Source: CAZUNO01 sp964621445 [NCBI: Candidatus Hadarchaeota archaeon] (GTDB taxonomy: Archaea; CAYQAE01; CAYVLA01). Taken from it: DNA of 58,565 nt. Under the pieces are notes generated by a model. It was given only the letters and a program-made list of their open reading frames with translations. It was not told where the DNA came from and searched no databases. A program made the position numbers and the translations under genes. Below are positions 1 to 8,494 of the stretch, piece by piece. The first letter of the stretch is position 1. Every line of letters begins with the position of its first letter. The stretch spans positions 1-58,565 of the forward strand of contig CAZUNO010000018.1 of assembly GCA_964621445.1 (NCBI GenBank), given 5' to 3'.

Positions 1-97
1 TCCGAAGATAACTTACCTGTAAAAAAAGAACTAAAAAGGATGAATTTTTAATTCCAAAAACGCCCTAAAAAATTGCTTGTCTTAGCAGGAAGACGAA

Positions 98-403
98 ATG
101 GGTTTCACACCTCTGTTGGTGGTGGGGTGGTTAAGCTTACTGATTCCTTCCGCTATCCAGGTAATGCTTCCTCACGCAAATTACAACAGGGTGGAAGTCA
201 AGAATGATCCTGTGGCAAAGCAATTACTCGAGAAGCTGCGAAAGAAGGGGTTGGGCACTGCCTTTCATCCGAGATCATTCTGCCATTGCATGATTAACCA
301 GATGGATCTAGGATACTATGGCGAGGCCAAATTTCACGCAGATACACTGGTAGACACAATACTGCTCCAATCACAAGGTAGCTCAATCCACGTAACCAAC
401 TAA
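98..403 (+). CDS. Possible small membrane-anchored protein, unrecognised
   Basis: Unrecognised 101-residue reading frame. The N-terminus (about residues 4-24) is hydrophobic enough for one membrane segment; the rest is polar with a Cys-His-Cys cluster near residue 62. A weak TATA-like stretch (CCTAAAAAATTGC, near 63-75) and a purine-rich AGGAAGAC just before the ATG are the only signs of expression. The same frame stays open for about 32 more codons after the TAA, so this may be the remnant of a longer gene. The surrounding kilobase looks decayed, so a chance or degenerate frame is quite possible. Confidence 0.3.
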   Translation: MGFTPLLVVGWLSLLIPSAIQVMLPHANYNRVEVKNDPVAKQLLEKLRKKGLGTAFHPRSFCHCMINQMDLGYYGEAKFHADTLVDTILLQSQGSSIHVTN

Positions 404-1060
404 ATCTTTGATGAGAGAATGCAAGTCTTGCTACCATTCCTGAAGCAACAAGTGAAAAAAGAAATCCTCTTGATGATAAAGAAGTCAAGTAGGTAGAAGA
501 AGTCTCAAAGGAGACCTCAACATCGCCAACAGCAACCAACTGGAGGCTTAGACCCCGATTTGTAGCATTCACAGACATATACAAGTCGTTAAGTAAAGTG
601 GCGGTGAAGAACCTCCAGGATTACATCAAGGCTAAACACTACGCCGAAGGGAGAGGAAGAATTGTTAGAAACAAGGAAAAAAGAAGATTGATTAACTCCG
701 TCCTCTTCATTCCACTGAACGAAGGATTATCACCCAAGAAACATCACATTTCTCTAATAATCCTGTTCGGTTACATGTCCTTCAAGCATCGGTGAAAAGA
801 TACCCGGTCGGCTGGTTATCATCTATCTCCAAGCTGTAAATCTCTGTGTTCGAGTCTGGTCCACCTAGAGGAGTCTCCGTCCAGGACCCTGTATCTGTAC
901 CCTTGTGTGCCGAAATCGCGGTCAACTTGAAACCATTTTGAGGATTCGGTAGTTCCTAGTACACCACACGACAAATTCGGCGGATCACACAAACACACTG
1001 CCCGTCCAGGAGGAACTCCATCATCTCTTTCCTGTCCCGGATTTTGGGACAAAACATTTC
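404..1060. other. Gene-poor, apparently decayed stretch
   Basis: No convincing intact gene. Short open stretches with protein-like composition occur in several frames: plus strand about 493-795, rich in Lys/Arg and hydrophobic at its end, and minus strand 819-1052, with an Asp/Trp/Arg-rich tail. None has a recognisable fold or clean start. A minus-strand frame at 294-584 has a hydrophobic middle but overlaps the frame at 98-403. The region is best read as degraded coding DNA beside the insertion-sequence scar at 2.4-2.9 kb. Confidence 0.5.
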
Positions 1061-1068
1061 TATATAAA
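1061..1068 (+). promoter_or_regulatory. TATA box of the secreted-protein gene
   Basis: TATATAAA lies 31-38 nt before the GTG at 1099. A transcript starting about 25 nt downstream would begin almost at the start codon, the usual arrangement for a leaderless archaeal mRNA. Confidence 0.6.
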
Positions 1069-1098
1069 CCACCCTAAAATCCACTCTGGGGGGTTTGT

Positions 1099-1728
1099 GT
1101 GAGTCATAGAGGAATTTATTTTCTTGGCATTTTAATTATCGTTCCCATACTATTTGGATCCGTTCTAGCGACTCGTCGCCATGCGGGCTACACTGGGAGT
1201 TACATGGAAGAATGGGGGGTGTCCGGTAGGATTTATACAATAAACCCAAATGTCATATCTAGCACTCTTGTTGAGTGGGTTAGCGTAGTATTGAGTTATG
1301 ACGGCCCATATTAGGTACAACTCGGCTACGCCAAGAGACCATGGTGGCAGGGAGGACGGACCTATTATAGGGAGACGGAAAATTCGAACTATTACAGTCG
1401 CAGGTTTTTTGGCAGCCCATCGGCCCTTAGTTGGCATACATACCTAATAAAACCCCTCAGCTACGATACTTGGGAATGCTACATCGACGGATCTTACGAG
1501 GGTGGTTTTGCCAACGTAGAGCCTTGGAACACGGAGGATTTACAGGCGATGGTGGAGACCTTTGCATCGTATATTAGGATAGATGGTTCCGAATTCAAAT
1601 ACCTCAAATATTATGACATAGATAATGGTAATTGGTATTCCTGGTATCAACATTATAGTTATGCAGATGACCCCTATTGGGTTGAACAACTGGGCCATTC
1701 CTGGTTCAGGGCATATGGAGGTGGTTAA
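1099..1728 (+). pseudogene. Secreted protein gene interrupted by a single in-frame UAG
   Basis: A leaderless GTG start gives a classic signal peptide (hydrophobic core about residues 6-24, ending SVLA). After 71 residues the frame meets TAG at 1312-1314, then runs open in the same frame for another 137 codons to a TAA at 1726-1728. The downstream part keeps the same character: rich in Tyr and Trp, a short CYIDG motif, and a C-terminal SYADDPYWV-type segment ending in a Gly run. It resembles a family of secreted beta-rich archaeal and bacterial proteins of unknown function. In relatives I recall, the segment at the stop reads Tyr-Trp-Val-Gln, so TAG may replace a Trp codon (TGG). The downstream gene overlaps its last 14 nt, so the two probably formed one transcript. 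Either a nonsense-mutated gene or a recoded one. Confidence 0.6.
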
Positions 1729-2323
1729 CCTGAAGACAAGGATTAAAGTAGTCATCGGGATGGCATTGGTCGTTGGGATCGTTATAGTTACTGCTCCACT
1801 TCTAATGAAAAGCCCAGTAAGCCAACCCGCGCCCTTTCCTATGGATACCGCCGAAAAGCTCAATGTAGAGCAGCTCGCAGACAAGGGATTTCCTGGGAAT
1901 ATAATGCTCCCAACCTGGATGCCCGGTCAGATTAAATTACGAGAGATATACTTTGCCGGTGTTGCTATTTTGGTCTACAGCGATGAAGATGTCCGGGATT
2001 ACCGTGATGACGATATCACTATTGAGATCAAGAAGAGCAACTTCTCACCAACACCAGAAAAACTCAAGGAGCATACTTCTGGTGAGGTTCTAAAGGTCAA
2101 TGATTTCTGGATAGTACTTCTTGAGAATGCGAGGCCCGGCCCAAATCATAGAGAACGGGGCATAGAACCGATCTTAACCTATTTCTGGCATGATGGCTTC
2201 TACTACATTATCACAGCCAACAAGGCCCAGACAACCCGAGAAGATATGATGAGAATCATGGAGAACATGAACCCAATTGGGCCGGAGACCCTTAGAAAGG
2301 CCACCGACAGTGCCGCTGCATGA
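1715..2323 (+). CDS. Membrane-anchored protein with DUF4367-like domain
   Basis: About 202 residues. An N-terminal transmembrane anchor (about residues 9-28) is followed by a soluble domain containing LPTWMPGQIKLREIYF and an AILVYSDED strand. This layout recalls the DUF4367 domain found in membrane-anchored, often anti-sigma-linked, bacterial and archaeal proteins. The ATG at 1715 overlaps the end of the preceding secreted-protein gene; the GTG at 1721 is an alternative. A longer in-frame extension from 1625 is unlikely because it lies inside the upstream coding sequence. Biochemical role unknown; its placement suggests a surface partner of the upstream protein. Confidence 0.6.
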   Translation: MEVVNLKTRIKVVIGMALVVGIVIVTAPLLMKSPVSQPAPFPMDTAEKLNVEQLADKGFPGNIMLPTWMPGQIKLREIYFAGVAILVYSDEDVRDYRDDDITIEIKKSNFSPTPEKLKEHTSGEVLKVNDFWIVLLENARPGPNHRERGIEPILTYFWHDGFYYIITANKAQTTREDMMRIMENMNPIGPETLRKATDSAAA

Positions 2324-2394
2324 ACCATATCCACCCGCCAGCGGTCAGAAGAACTAGTGATAAGCTAGTGGGGGGAGGCGTTATTGGGACATAA

Positions 2395-2579
2395 TTATTG
2401 TTTTGGTGTTGTTCGGGTTGTGAAGAGCTTGTGGAGTACTGCTAGTGCGAGGGTGGCGGTTCTTCTTCTTTCCTCTCGGCGTTGTCTGATTTCCGGTCCG
2501 AAACACTCTTTGTCGGCTGAGAACATGGCTTCAACCAGGCTTCGCCGATGATACTTCTGGAGATAGACCTGGGGATCCT
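2395..2579 (-). pseudogene. Transposase C-terminal fragment (left copy)
   Basis: Read on the minus strand, this encodes about 60 residues containing KYHRRSLVEAMFSADK followed by an Arg-rich helix and an LALAVLHKLF tail. That pattern (Tyr-x-x-Arg-Ser-x-Val-Glu-x-x-Phe-Ser) is the conserved end of DDE transposases of the IS4/IS5 superfamily, where the Glu is the last catalytic residue. The N-terminal two thirds are missing at the junction with the right copy. TAA at 2395-2397 ends it just inside the terminal repeat. Confidence 0.55.
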
Positions 2580-2581
2580 CG

Positions 2582-2848
2582 AATGCGGCGGAGCACGCCT
2601 ACCAAAACATGCTCCTCTCCTTCATCAAGGACCACCAGAAATGGCTTGAGGAGTACCGCAAGAGATGCATCTTAGAAACCTTGTTCCGTCTCTGAAAAGA
2701 AGATTCCACACACCAACGCAGAAAAATCAGAACCAGAAGAAAACTAGAAGTAATAGCCAGAATATGTGCCCACAACCTAACCCAACTACCCTACGCCACC
2801 CGGACCAAAAACCTTCAACCACCACTCAAAACAAAAACAAAAAATAAT
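2582..2848 (+). pseudogene. Transposase C-terminal fragment (right copy), nonsense-broken
   Basis: Encodes about 37 residues up to LEEYRKRCILETLFRL, meets TGA at 2693-2695, then continues in frame with an Arg/Lys-rich helix and an IARICAHNLTQL tail. The Arg-x-x-Ile-x-Glu-Thr-x-Phe motif and the terminal HNL helix match DDE transposase C-termini, and the layout mirrors the left copy. Truncated 5' and carrying an internal stop. Confidence 0.5.
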
Positions 2849-2907
2849 GTCCCACAGACCCCAGCGCGGAAACATTAAAGAACTGCCCTTACTCCACCCA
2901 TGTAACG

Positions 2908-2972
2908 GGTCGGGAAAGGCGTCTATTTCTTCCACAATCCCCCCAAACACAATCCCCCCACCTTTCCCGGCC
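2908..2972. repeat. 12-bp stem enclosing a tandem 13-nt repeat
   Basis: GGTCGGGAAAGG (2908-2919) pairs with CCTTTCCCGGCC (2961-2972) apart from one G-U. The loop holds two copies of CACAATCCCCCCA. Could be a small structured RNA, a recombination site left by the adjacent insertion element, or chance. Confidence 0.4.
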
Positions 2973-3304
2973 TTAATTACTCAGCATTCAAAATCCATTT
3001 CTTTTCCTTTCTTAGCTACCGCTTGAAGAATTAGAATAATGACTAGTTAGGATGTTCGGAGTGGGCTCTGTTGGGGCTTCTTTTCAAGTTTACCTACCGC
3101 AAAACAGGGCATGCCGCCTGAAATTGTCCATGCGAACATTGAACAGCAAAAATGGGTCATATAGGGCTTTATTCGTCGGCCGACAATTGGATAACCGTTC
3201 TAGAAAAAAAGCAAAATTTTTCGAAAACCCTCGAAAACCGGTCCATAAGCCCGAAAAGACGTCATTTCTGTCCTAAAATCGGGAAAAGTTTCCCTTATCG
3301 CCCG

Positions 3305-3346
3305 GCTCAAGCAACCTAATATCCATAGCATGGCCCTTGCTTGAGC
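3305..3346. repeat. Perfect 10-bp inverted repeat
   Basis: GCTCAAGCAA at 3305-3314 is the exact reverse complement of TTGCTTGAGC at 3337-3346, with a 22-nt spacer. It lies in non-coding DNA downstream of the minus-strand dehydrogenase gene and could be a regulatory or terminator-like hairpin. Confidence 0.5.
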
Positions 3347-3545
3347 GAATGAATCCCATACACAAAAATTCTCGCAAAAAAAGACCGCAACAACCACCAA
3401 ATCAGAAAACAAGGCCAGAGAGTAGCGACTCCCGAGCCTCTTAAGAAAAATTTGAAAAAAATAGAGAAAACATCATGGCAGGGGATACGAATGAGCATCC
3501 CGTATCTACCATGATGCGGCTTGAATTTAGACCCGAACGGTGCTT

Positions 3546-4820
3546 CTACGGAACCAGGCTCAGATCGCCCTTGTACGCGGCTTCCAAGGTCGGCCTCATG
3601 AGGTTGTCCACGTCACCGGCCTCAGCATCCATAGGCTTGGGCATGTTCTGGAGTTTCATCTTCAGCTGCGGATTCTTGGCGGCCTCTATCATCACGTCTA
3701 TCCTCTCCTCCTCCACGCCTGCTTCCTTCAGGCTGAGAGGATAGTCAATGCTGTCCATCAGGGACAGCATACCATTTGCCACCGCCTCAGCAAGCTCTCT
3801 TCCGGAGAGTTTCTCCGTATCCTTGTCAAGAAATCCTGCTTCCTCAAATGTGGGGGCTAACTGTTTCAGCTGATCCTGAATTGCCTCTGAGAACAGAACA
3901 GTATAATAGGGATTTAGTATGGCGCAGGCCCTTCCGTGTGGCATTACATCCACCAAAGAGAAACTGCCCAGATGTCCACCATTTGTACCTCCTAGCATAA
4001 TGCTGTATCCACCAAGGTCGGTTGCCAGGCCTAGCGCATATCGAGCTTCCAGATCGCTTCCATCCTCTACAACGTCGGGAAGATTGTTCACCACTAGCTC
4101 TATGCTGAGTCCGGCTACATCGCATACCCTTTCATAGTAGGGCTTCCCGGTAGCTCCCATCCATACCTCCCAGCTGTGGGCGACTCCGTCGAGGGCGCCG
4201 TCCTTGGTGAAACCCTCGGGCATCGTCTCTGTGACGTCATACTGGAAGACCGAGGCCCTGGGAACTATGGACTCATCCACTATCAGCTTCTTCTGGCCGG
4301 TCTTAACATCGGTAATATTTGAGTACTTTGTCAGATGGGCACTGGAGCTACTGGCAGTCTGAATGGCAACGAGGGGGATCTGCTCTCCGCCAGATTTCTC
4401 GGTTACTAGACCGGTTCCGAAGTAGTCGTCAATAACTCCTCCATATAACTTGAGGACCAAAGCTGATTTGGCGGCATCTATGGTGCTGCCGCCACCGACA
4501 ACGACCACTCCATCCATGTCCACCCTGGATATCTGGTAGGCAAGCCGGAAAAGGTCCTCCCGGGGTGCATTAGGATCGGCACCATCATACACGTCAACGA
4601 TCTCTACACCGGAAGACTTCAGAGACTTCTCTATTTCCTCGTGGACCGGTCCACCCTTGATGTAGGTATCCGCGACTATCCCTACCTTATCCCCGAGCCG
4701 ATCGGAGGCGAAGGGACCAACCTGCTTAAGCGCACCGTCACCAAATGCATAGTTGTCTCCTTTAAACTCCCTTAGTAGTTCCTCAGCTCTTTCCTTATTC
4801 TTCGGATCCAATGAATTCAC
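3546..4820 (-). CDS. Iron-containing (group III) alcohol dehydrogenase family protein
   Basis: A 424-residue cytosolic NAD(P)-dependent polyol/alcohol dehydrogenase. The nucleotide-binding GGGSTIDAAK motif is at residues 109-118. The expected metal ligands are visible: Asp211 and His215 (in KDGALDGVAHSWE), His283 (GGHLG) and His295 (MPHGRA). The fold is shared with glycerol-1-phosphate dehydrogenase and dehydroquinate synthase, but the motif pattern fits the Fe-ADH/lactaldehyde-reductase side. Start is GTG at 4820. It lies 76 nt downstream of the DUF4091 gene on the same strand, which suggests a role in reducing or oxidising a sugar-derived aldehyde or polyol. The substrate is not predictable. 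Ends with TAG. Confidence 0.85.
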   Translation of the reverse strand: MNSLDPKNKERAEELLREFKGDNYAFGDGALKQVGPFASDRLGDKVGIVADTYIKGGPVHEEIEKSLKSSGVEIVDVYDGADPNAPREDLFRLAYQISRVDMDGVVVVGGGSTIDAAKSALVLKLYGGVIDDYFGTGLVTEKSGGEQIPLVAIQTASSSSAHLTKYSNITDVKTGQKKLIVDESIVPRASVFQYDVTETMPEGFTKDGALDGVAHSWEVWMGATGKPYYERVCDVAGLSIELVVNNLPDVVEDGSDLEARYALGLATDLGGYSIMLGGTNGGHLGSFSLVDVMPHGRACAILNPYYTVLFSEAIQDQLKQLAPTFEEAGFLDKDTEKLSGRELAEAVANGMLSLMDSIDYPLSLKEAGVEEERIDVMIEAAKNPQLKMKLQNMPKPMDAEAGDVDNLMRPTLEAAYKGDLSLVP

Positions 4821-4896
4821 CTTAATTCTGGGTACTTGTTTGAGTTTCTTAAATGGTGCCCAAATTTATCTACCAAGATATACTTTTTGCGAGGTT

Positions 4897-7632
4897 TTAT
4901 ACCATTTCACCGAGGGCGACGATCATATCTCCAATCCGCTTCCTTGTTTCCAATAACTCGGCTGGATTGTCCGTATATTCCCTAAACCCAGAACAGATAC
5001 CTTCGGCCACCGCCAATAAATCCCTTGCCTCGTTCAGGCCGGCAATATCATCAAAATCCCGTTTTCCTTCGAACCGTGCCACACGTTGATTGAGGAGGGA
5101 TAGCATTTCATAGTCCTCAATACCATGCCGAATACATTCCATTCTGACCGAACTCAAGGGCCCACCATTCGGCCCTGGATAAATGAGCTGACCATCGCCA
5201 TTCGTGGCCGTGGGGCCGGTATAGGTATTCCAGGGGACATTCGGCCACCTTCGCCCACTATCAATTTCATCTCTCATTTTTTCATCCGGCAATGCCGCAA
5301 CCTCCCTATCCATCTCAGGTTGTCCGTGGCAATTGCTTGACCAAAGATTGATGCAGTAATAGAGGAAACCGGATATTCCGTACTTCCACATCTGCCAGAA
5401 GATAATTCTATGATCTATAGCCGGATAATCCACGAACATGTTTGGAAAGGGGTGCCTTGGCCACATGCTTACATAACACCAAAGGTCATCTCCAGCCCTT
5501 CGCCTTTCTTCATACAAATCGCCCATTCTGTCAATTTGGGGTATCCAGATGTCAATGGTTCCAAAAATTTTCGGTAGGTCGTGTTCCGGACCTATTGTAC
5601 ACGCCCTGGGTAAATCGGGATAATGACGATTCACCTCCTGGTAGCCATTCCTCAGTTTGTGGTAATCCGGAGGAGTCACCTCATCGAAACCATAGACGTA
5701 GGCCCATCTGCTCCAACCCGTTTTCCTTAGAAAGTTCATGTATTTCGAAATATCTTTCATCCATTTCTCCACATTACATTCCTTCAGATAACCCATCGAT
5801 ATAACATTCCCGCCACGGGACATTACTCTCTCGAGGTCCTCCATACGTGGTCTGGGAGATGTCTCGTACTGGCAGGAAGGGCTAATCCTTCTATTTAGGA
5901 GGAAACTGTAATAGGCCCATCTCTGGTCCTTGTCCATTTCCCTCCCGTAATATTCCTCTATCTCCCTCTCAAACATGGGAAATGCCGTTCTCAAGGAGGA
6001 TCGAACTGGCAACTCAAAATCCCAAACTGTAAGCTCGATGGGAAGCTTCAGAATGGCGTCACCTGAACTCTTAACCACAAACTCGCTGGTGTACATACCT
6101 GGCTTTGCATTCGGAGGCACATTGACCGTGACCCACCACACCTCCTGTTCTCCCTTCTTCACATCGATCGGTTCCGGAGGGAGCAAAGGATCAGGCCATC
6201 GCCCCACATGTTCAACCGTATATCTTGGCTTTCTCGTGCAAACGTATCCAACCCTCCACAATTCAACGGATTCAGAGCCCAGGATTTCAGATTCAGGTCC
6301 TAAGAAGGGGTTGATTTCCACCACACAATTCACCAGATCCGAGTCAAAGGGCAGAATGATGAATTGTCCAGAGTCGCTCCCTCTTTTTCCCGCCCTTAGA
6401 ACCATCTTTTCCTCAAGTAAATTAGGAAGAGGGAGGTCGGGGCATAACTTCTCCATTCCGGATGTGCTTAACAGAGCCCAATGCACATCAGGGTTGGATA
6501 AAGCTGCCCTCTGCCTCAGGAGGCTGAAATTCCGGATCAGTATTATCAGGTCCCCCTCCAGATAATTCCAAACTTCGGCGTGGGTAGTGCCTTCCAGTTT
6601 TTCCCTGAGAATGGCAAGATCGTTTCTAAGGACAGCCAATTCGTTTTCCAAGATTCTCGACTCGACCTCAAGTTCGGAGACTTTGCATTGAAGTTTCTCA
6701 ATCTGAGGAAGTAACCGATTAAAACCTGGGTTGAGGGGCCATGCGGCAATCCGCTTCCCCTCTCCCGATTTTACCTCGAACAACATCTCGCCGCCATCTC
6801 GAGGATTGAAGGATATGCTTGCAGTCATGGACCCCTCGTGTATTATCTTCGAATCACGGGCCAAAAACGACCCTCCGGATAGGACTTCCATAATTATCTT
6901 CCTCGAACTGGCCTCCCTTTGAAGTAAGCTAAACTCCACTTCTCCATTTCCCGGTTCCACCCGACATCTGGCAAACCCAGCGCAGAGGCCATCTCCTCCA
7001 AATGCCACCTGTCCGTACCTAGCGGGTATATCCGACCTACCCAGATACATGACCGACCAGGATGAGTTATCCTCCTGGCGTTTCAATTCATGTCTGAATA
7101 GGTTCATTCTCCAAATGGATCCCTTTTCAGGCCTGTTAACACCCAAATCTCGGTAAGGTATCCTGAGAGAGAAGCTCCACCCCTCATCACCTGAATCATG
7201 CAATAACTTGATTCCTGATGGGGACCATTCTCCAGGGGCGCCCTCCCCGCCAGCCATCATGTCTACCATTCCTCCGGGGCTCAGTCTAATTCTGAAACCC
7301 ATCTCTCTCCCTGGCGTGGGATTGAGAATTATCCGCAGCTGCTCGTGTTCATCTTGGCTTTCTACTATATCCGTTCTCCCATGTTGGGGCTTCCATAGCC
7401 TACCGGCCATAATCAAGGCTTCATGATCGTAGGAAATCCAGAACTGAGATCTGTCTGGACTCTCGGTCCCATCAATATAATTTAGCAGGTTTGGGATCTC
7501 CATCATTCTATTTAGTTCGCTTTCCTCAAATGGTAAGTGGGGTTGACCTAGAACGGGGGTCTCGGGTATGGTTATTCTAGGAACGGGACAATCGTAATAC
7601 TCTTCCTCCATGGGATAATTGAAGTTGAACAT
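4897..7632 (-). CDS. DUF4091-domain glycoside-hydrolase-like protein
   Basis: A large 911-residue protein without a signal peptide. Residues about 1-260 form a beta-rich region resembling a carbohydrate-binding/CBM9-like module. Residues about 310-345 form a strongly heptad-like coiled coil (LEVESRILENELAVLR). The C-terminal half (about 550-880) is a TIM-barrel-like DUF4091 domain, with the typical YVYGFDEV segment, an IDIWIPQ strand, GFLYYCINLW and the RMECIRHGIEDYEML end motif. DUF4091 proteins accompany polysaccharide-degrading enzymes in bacteria and are thought to be glycosidases; no activity can be assigned here. A TATA-like box (7655-7664) just upstream of the ATG suggests its own leaderless promoter. 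The coiled-coil linker is an unusual addition. Confidence 0.8.
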   Translation of the reverse strand: MFNFNYPMEEEYYDCPVPRITIPETPVLGQPHLPFEESELNRMMEIPNLLNYIDGTESPDRSQFWISYDHEALIMAGRLWKPQHGRTDIVESQDEHEQLRIILNPTPGREMGFRIRLSPGGMVDMMAGGEGAPGEWSPSGIKLLHDSGDEGWSFSLRIPYRDLGVNRPEKGSIWRMNLFRHELKRQEDNSSWSVMYLGRSDIPARYGQVAFGGDGLCAGFARCRVEPGNGEVEFSLLQREASSRKIIMEVLSGGSFLARDSKIIHEGSMTASISFNPRDGGEMLFEVKSGEGKRIAAWPLNPGFNRLLPQIEKLQCKVSELEVESRILENELAVLRNDLAILREKLEGTTHAEVWNYLEGDLIILIRNFSLLRQRAALSNPDVHWALLSTSGMEKLCPDLPLPNLLEEKMVLRAGKRGSDSGQFIILPFDSDLVNCVVEINPFLGPESEILGSESVELWRVGYVCTRKPRYTVEHVGRWPDPLLPPEPIDVKKGEQEVWWVTVNVPPNAKPGMYTSEFVVKSSGDAILKLPIELTVWDFELPVRSSLRTAFPMFEREIEEYYGREMDKDQRWAYYSFLLNRRISPSCQYETSPRPRMEDLERVMSRGGNVISMGYLKECNVEKWMKDISKYMNFLRKTGWSRWAYVYGFDEVTPPDYHKLRNGYQEVNRHYPDLPRACTIGPEHDLPKIFGTIDIWIPQIDRMGDLYEERRRAGDDLWCYVSMWPRHPFPNMFVDYPAIDHRIIFWQMWKYGISGFLYYCINLWSSNCHGQPEMDREVAALPDEKMRDEIDSGRRWPNVPWNTYTGPTATNGDGQLIYPGPNGGPLSSVRMECIRHGIEDYEMLSLLNQRVARFEGKRDFDDIAGLNEARDLLAVAEGICSGFREYTDNPAELLETRKRIGDMIVALGEMV

Positions 7633-7654
7633 GGCCCAACTTTACTCCAATAGT

Positions 7655-7664
7655 TCATAAAGGG
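7655..7664 (-). promoter_or_regulatory. TATA-like box of the DUF4091 gene
   Basis: On the minus strand CCTTTATGAA lies 24-33 nt before the ATG at 7632, the spacing expected for a leaderless archaeal transcript. Confidence 0.5.
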
Positions 7665-7698
7665 CTTCGGACAATCCCGATCAGAAGAATAATGTGAA

Positions 7699-8439
7699 TT
7701 ATCCTGGATAACCGACTACTGTCATGTAAAGCGTGCTCTCTTCCGCTCCATCTACCCCGATGAGCTGGTTAACTTCCTGGTCATAGAAAGCACCTATTTG
7801 ACAGCTTCCGAGGTCCAGAGCTACCGCCGCTAAAGCCAGGTTCTGAGCAATGTGGCCAACATCCAGATACACGTACCTGTAAGCCCTTTGCTCATATTTC
7901 CATTTGGACCGCTCAAATACCCCCGTCCAGACGAATACCGCCGGGGCCCCGGAGGCCGATTCCTGATCCAAAGCCGCCTTTTTGGCTTCGGATGCGAAGT
8001 CCCCCTTCCTTAGCTGTTCTAGGGAATGGTTACCCACTGAATAATGGTAAATTCCCGAATCCAGATCGGGGGACCTATTGAGGATTAGGTATGTCTCAAC
8101 CGGGTAAAGGGCTCCCGCAGAGGGAGCAGTTCTAAATTCATGCCCCGACTTGATGGCGGAAACTCCCTGGCAGGACCAGAGCAAACGAGAGATCTCTTTT
8201 GAGCTCAGGCCAGTTTCCCTGAATCTCCTTACGCTCCTCCTGTCCGAAAGCACGGACCATATGCCAGCTCCCCCCTCAAAATCTACTTCCGGTAGCTTTA
8301 TCCTTGGGCTATCCGGATAATTTTTGTAGGTTTTGGGTTTTCTGGACCAATCAAGCCTTCTCCCGGAAAGCTTCCCCCTTTCATATTTGGTCTCCTTCTG
8401 GAATTCGTCGCCAGTTTTCTTACCCATCCTGTTACCCAA
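7699..8439 (-). CDS. SagB-type nitroreductase-fold oxidoreductase
   Basis: 246 residues. SagB/ThcOx members of the nitroreductase superfamily are FMN-dependent dehydrogenases. The family hallmarks are visible: LSDRRSVRRF near residue 66, TAPSAGALYPVETYLI near 105, a YHYSVGNHSLEQLR segment, and the C-terminal DLGSCQIGAFYDQEVNQLIG. In thiazole/oxazole-peptide clusters SagB oxidises azolines, but no YcaO cyclodehydratase or precursor peptide occurs nearby, so it is more likely a stand-alone oxidoreductase. Many archaea carry such orphan copies. It lies in the minus-strand block between the GNAT and DUF4091 genes. Confidence 0.85.
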   Translation of the reverse strand: MGNRMGKKTGDEFQKETKYERGKLSGRRLDWSRKPKTYKNYPDSPRIKLPEVDFEGGAGIWSVLSDRRSVRRFRETGLSSKEISRLLWSCQGVSAIKSGHEFRTAPSAGALYPVETYLILNRSPDLDSGIYHYSVGNHSLEQLRKGDFASEAKKAALDQESASGAPAVFVWTGVFERSKWKYEQRAYRYVYLDVGHIAQNLALAAVALDLGSCQIGAFYDQEVNQLIGVDGAEESTLYMTVVGYPG

Positions 8440-8494
8440 TCTGGGCCCGCTTCCAGGGATTAAAATCTCTCATTCCAAACCTATTCGATGTCAA

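Larger units (their letters stand above)
2381..2854. mobile_element. Insertion-sequence scar: two inverted transposase tails
   Basis: The left edge carries GGGACATAATTATT (from 2386) and the right edge AATAATGTCCCA (2843-2854), an imperfect terminal inverted repeat. Between them lie two transposase C-terminal fragments pointing outwards from a junction near 2580. This looks like two inverted copies of the same element family that lost their 5' halves by deletion or recombination. No intact transposase remains, so the element is immobile. Confidence 0.55.
2856..3545. other. Non-coding stretch with hairpins and a short direct repeat
   Basis: No gene is supported. Visible structure: a 12-bp stem (2908-2919 with 2961-2972, one G-U pair), a 13-nt direct repeat (CACAATCCCCCCA at 2933-2945 and 2948-2960) inside its loop, and a perfect 10-bp inverted repeat at 3305-3314/3337-3346. 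The sequence is AT-richer than the flanking genes. The minus-strand gene at 3546 ends here, so the 3305-3346 hairpin lies about 200 nt beyond its stop codon. Confidence 0.45.

Noticed and set aside
294-584. Minus-strand frame with hydrophobic middle
   Set aside because: It overlaps another weak frame, has no ribosome site or clear promoter, and the protein resembles nothing I recognise.
819-1052. Minus-strand frame with an adjacent TATA-like sequence
   Set aside because: The box is too close to its start codon to serve it and fits the plus-strand gene at 1099 instead.
7699-8439. Thiazole/oxazole peptide cluster suggested by SagB
   Set aside because: No YcaO cyclodehydratase, precursor peptide or dedicated exporter lies nearby.
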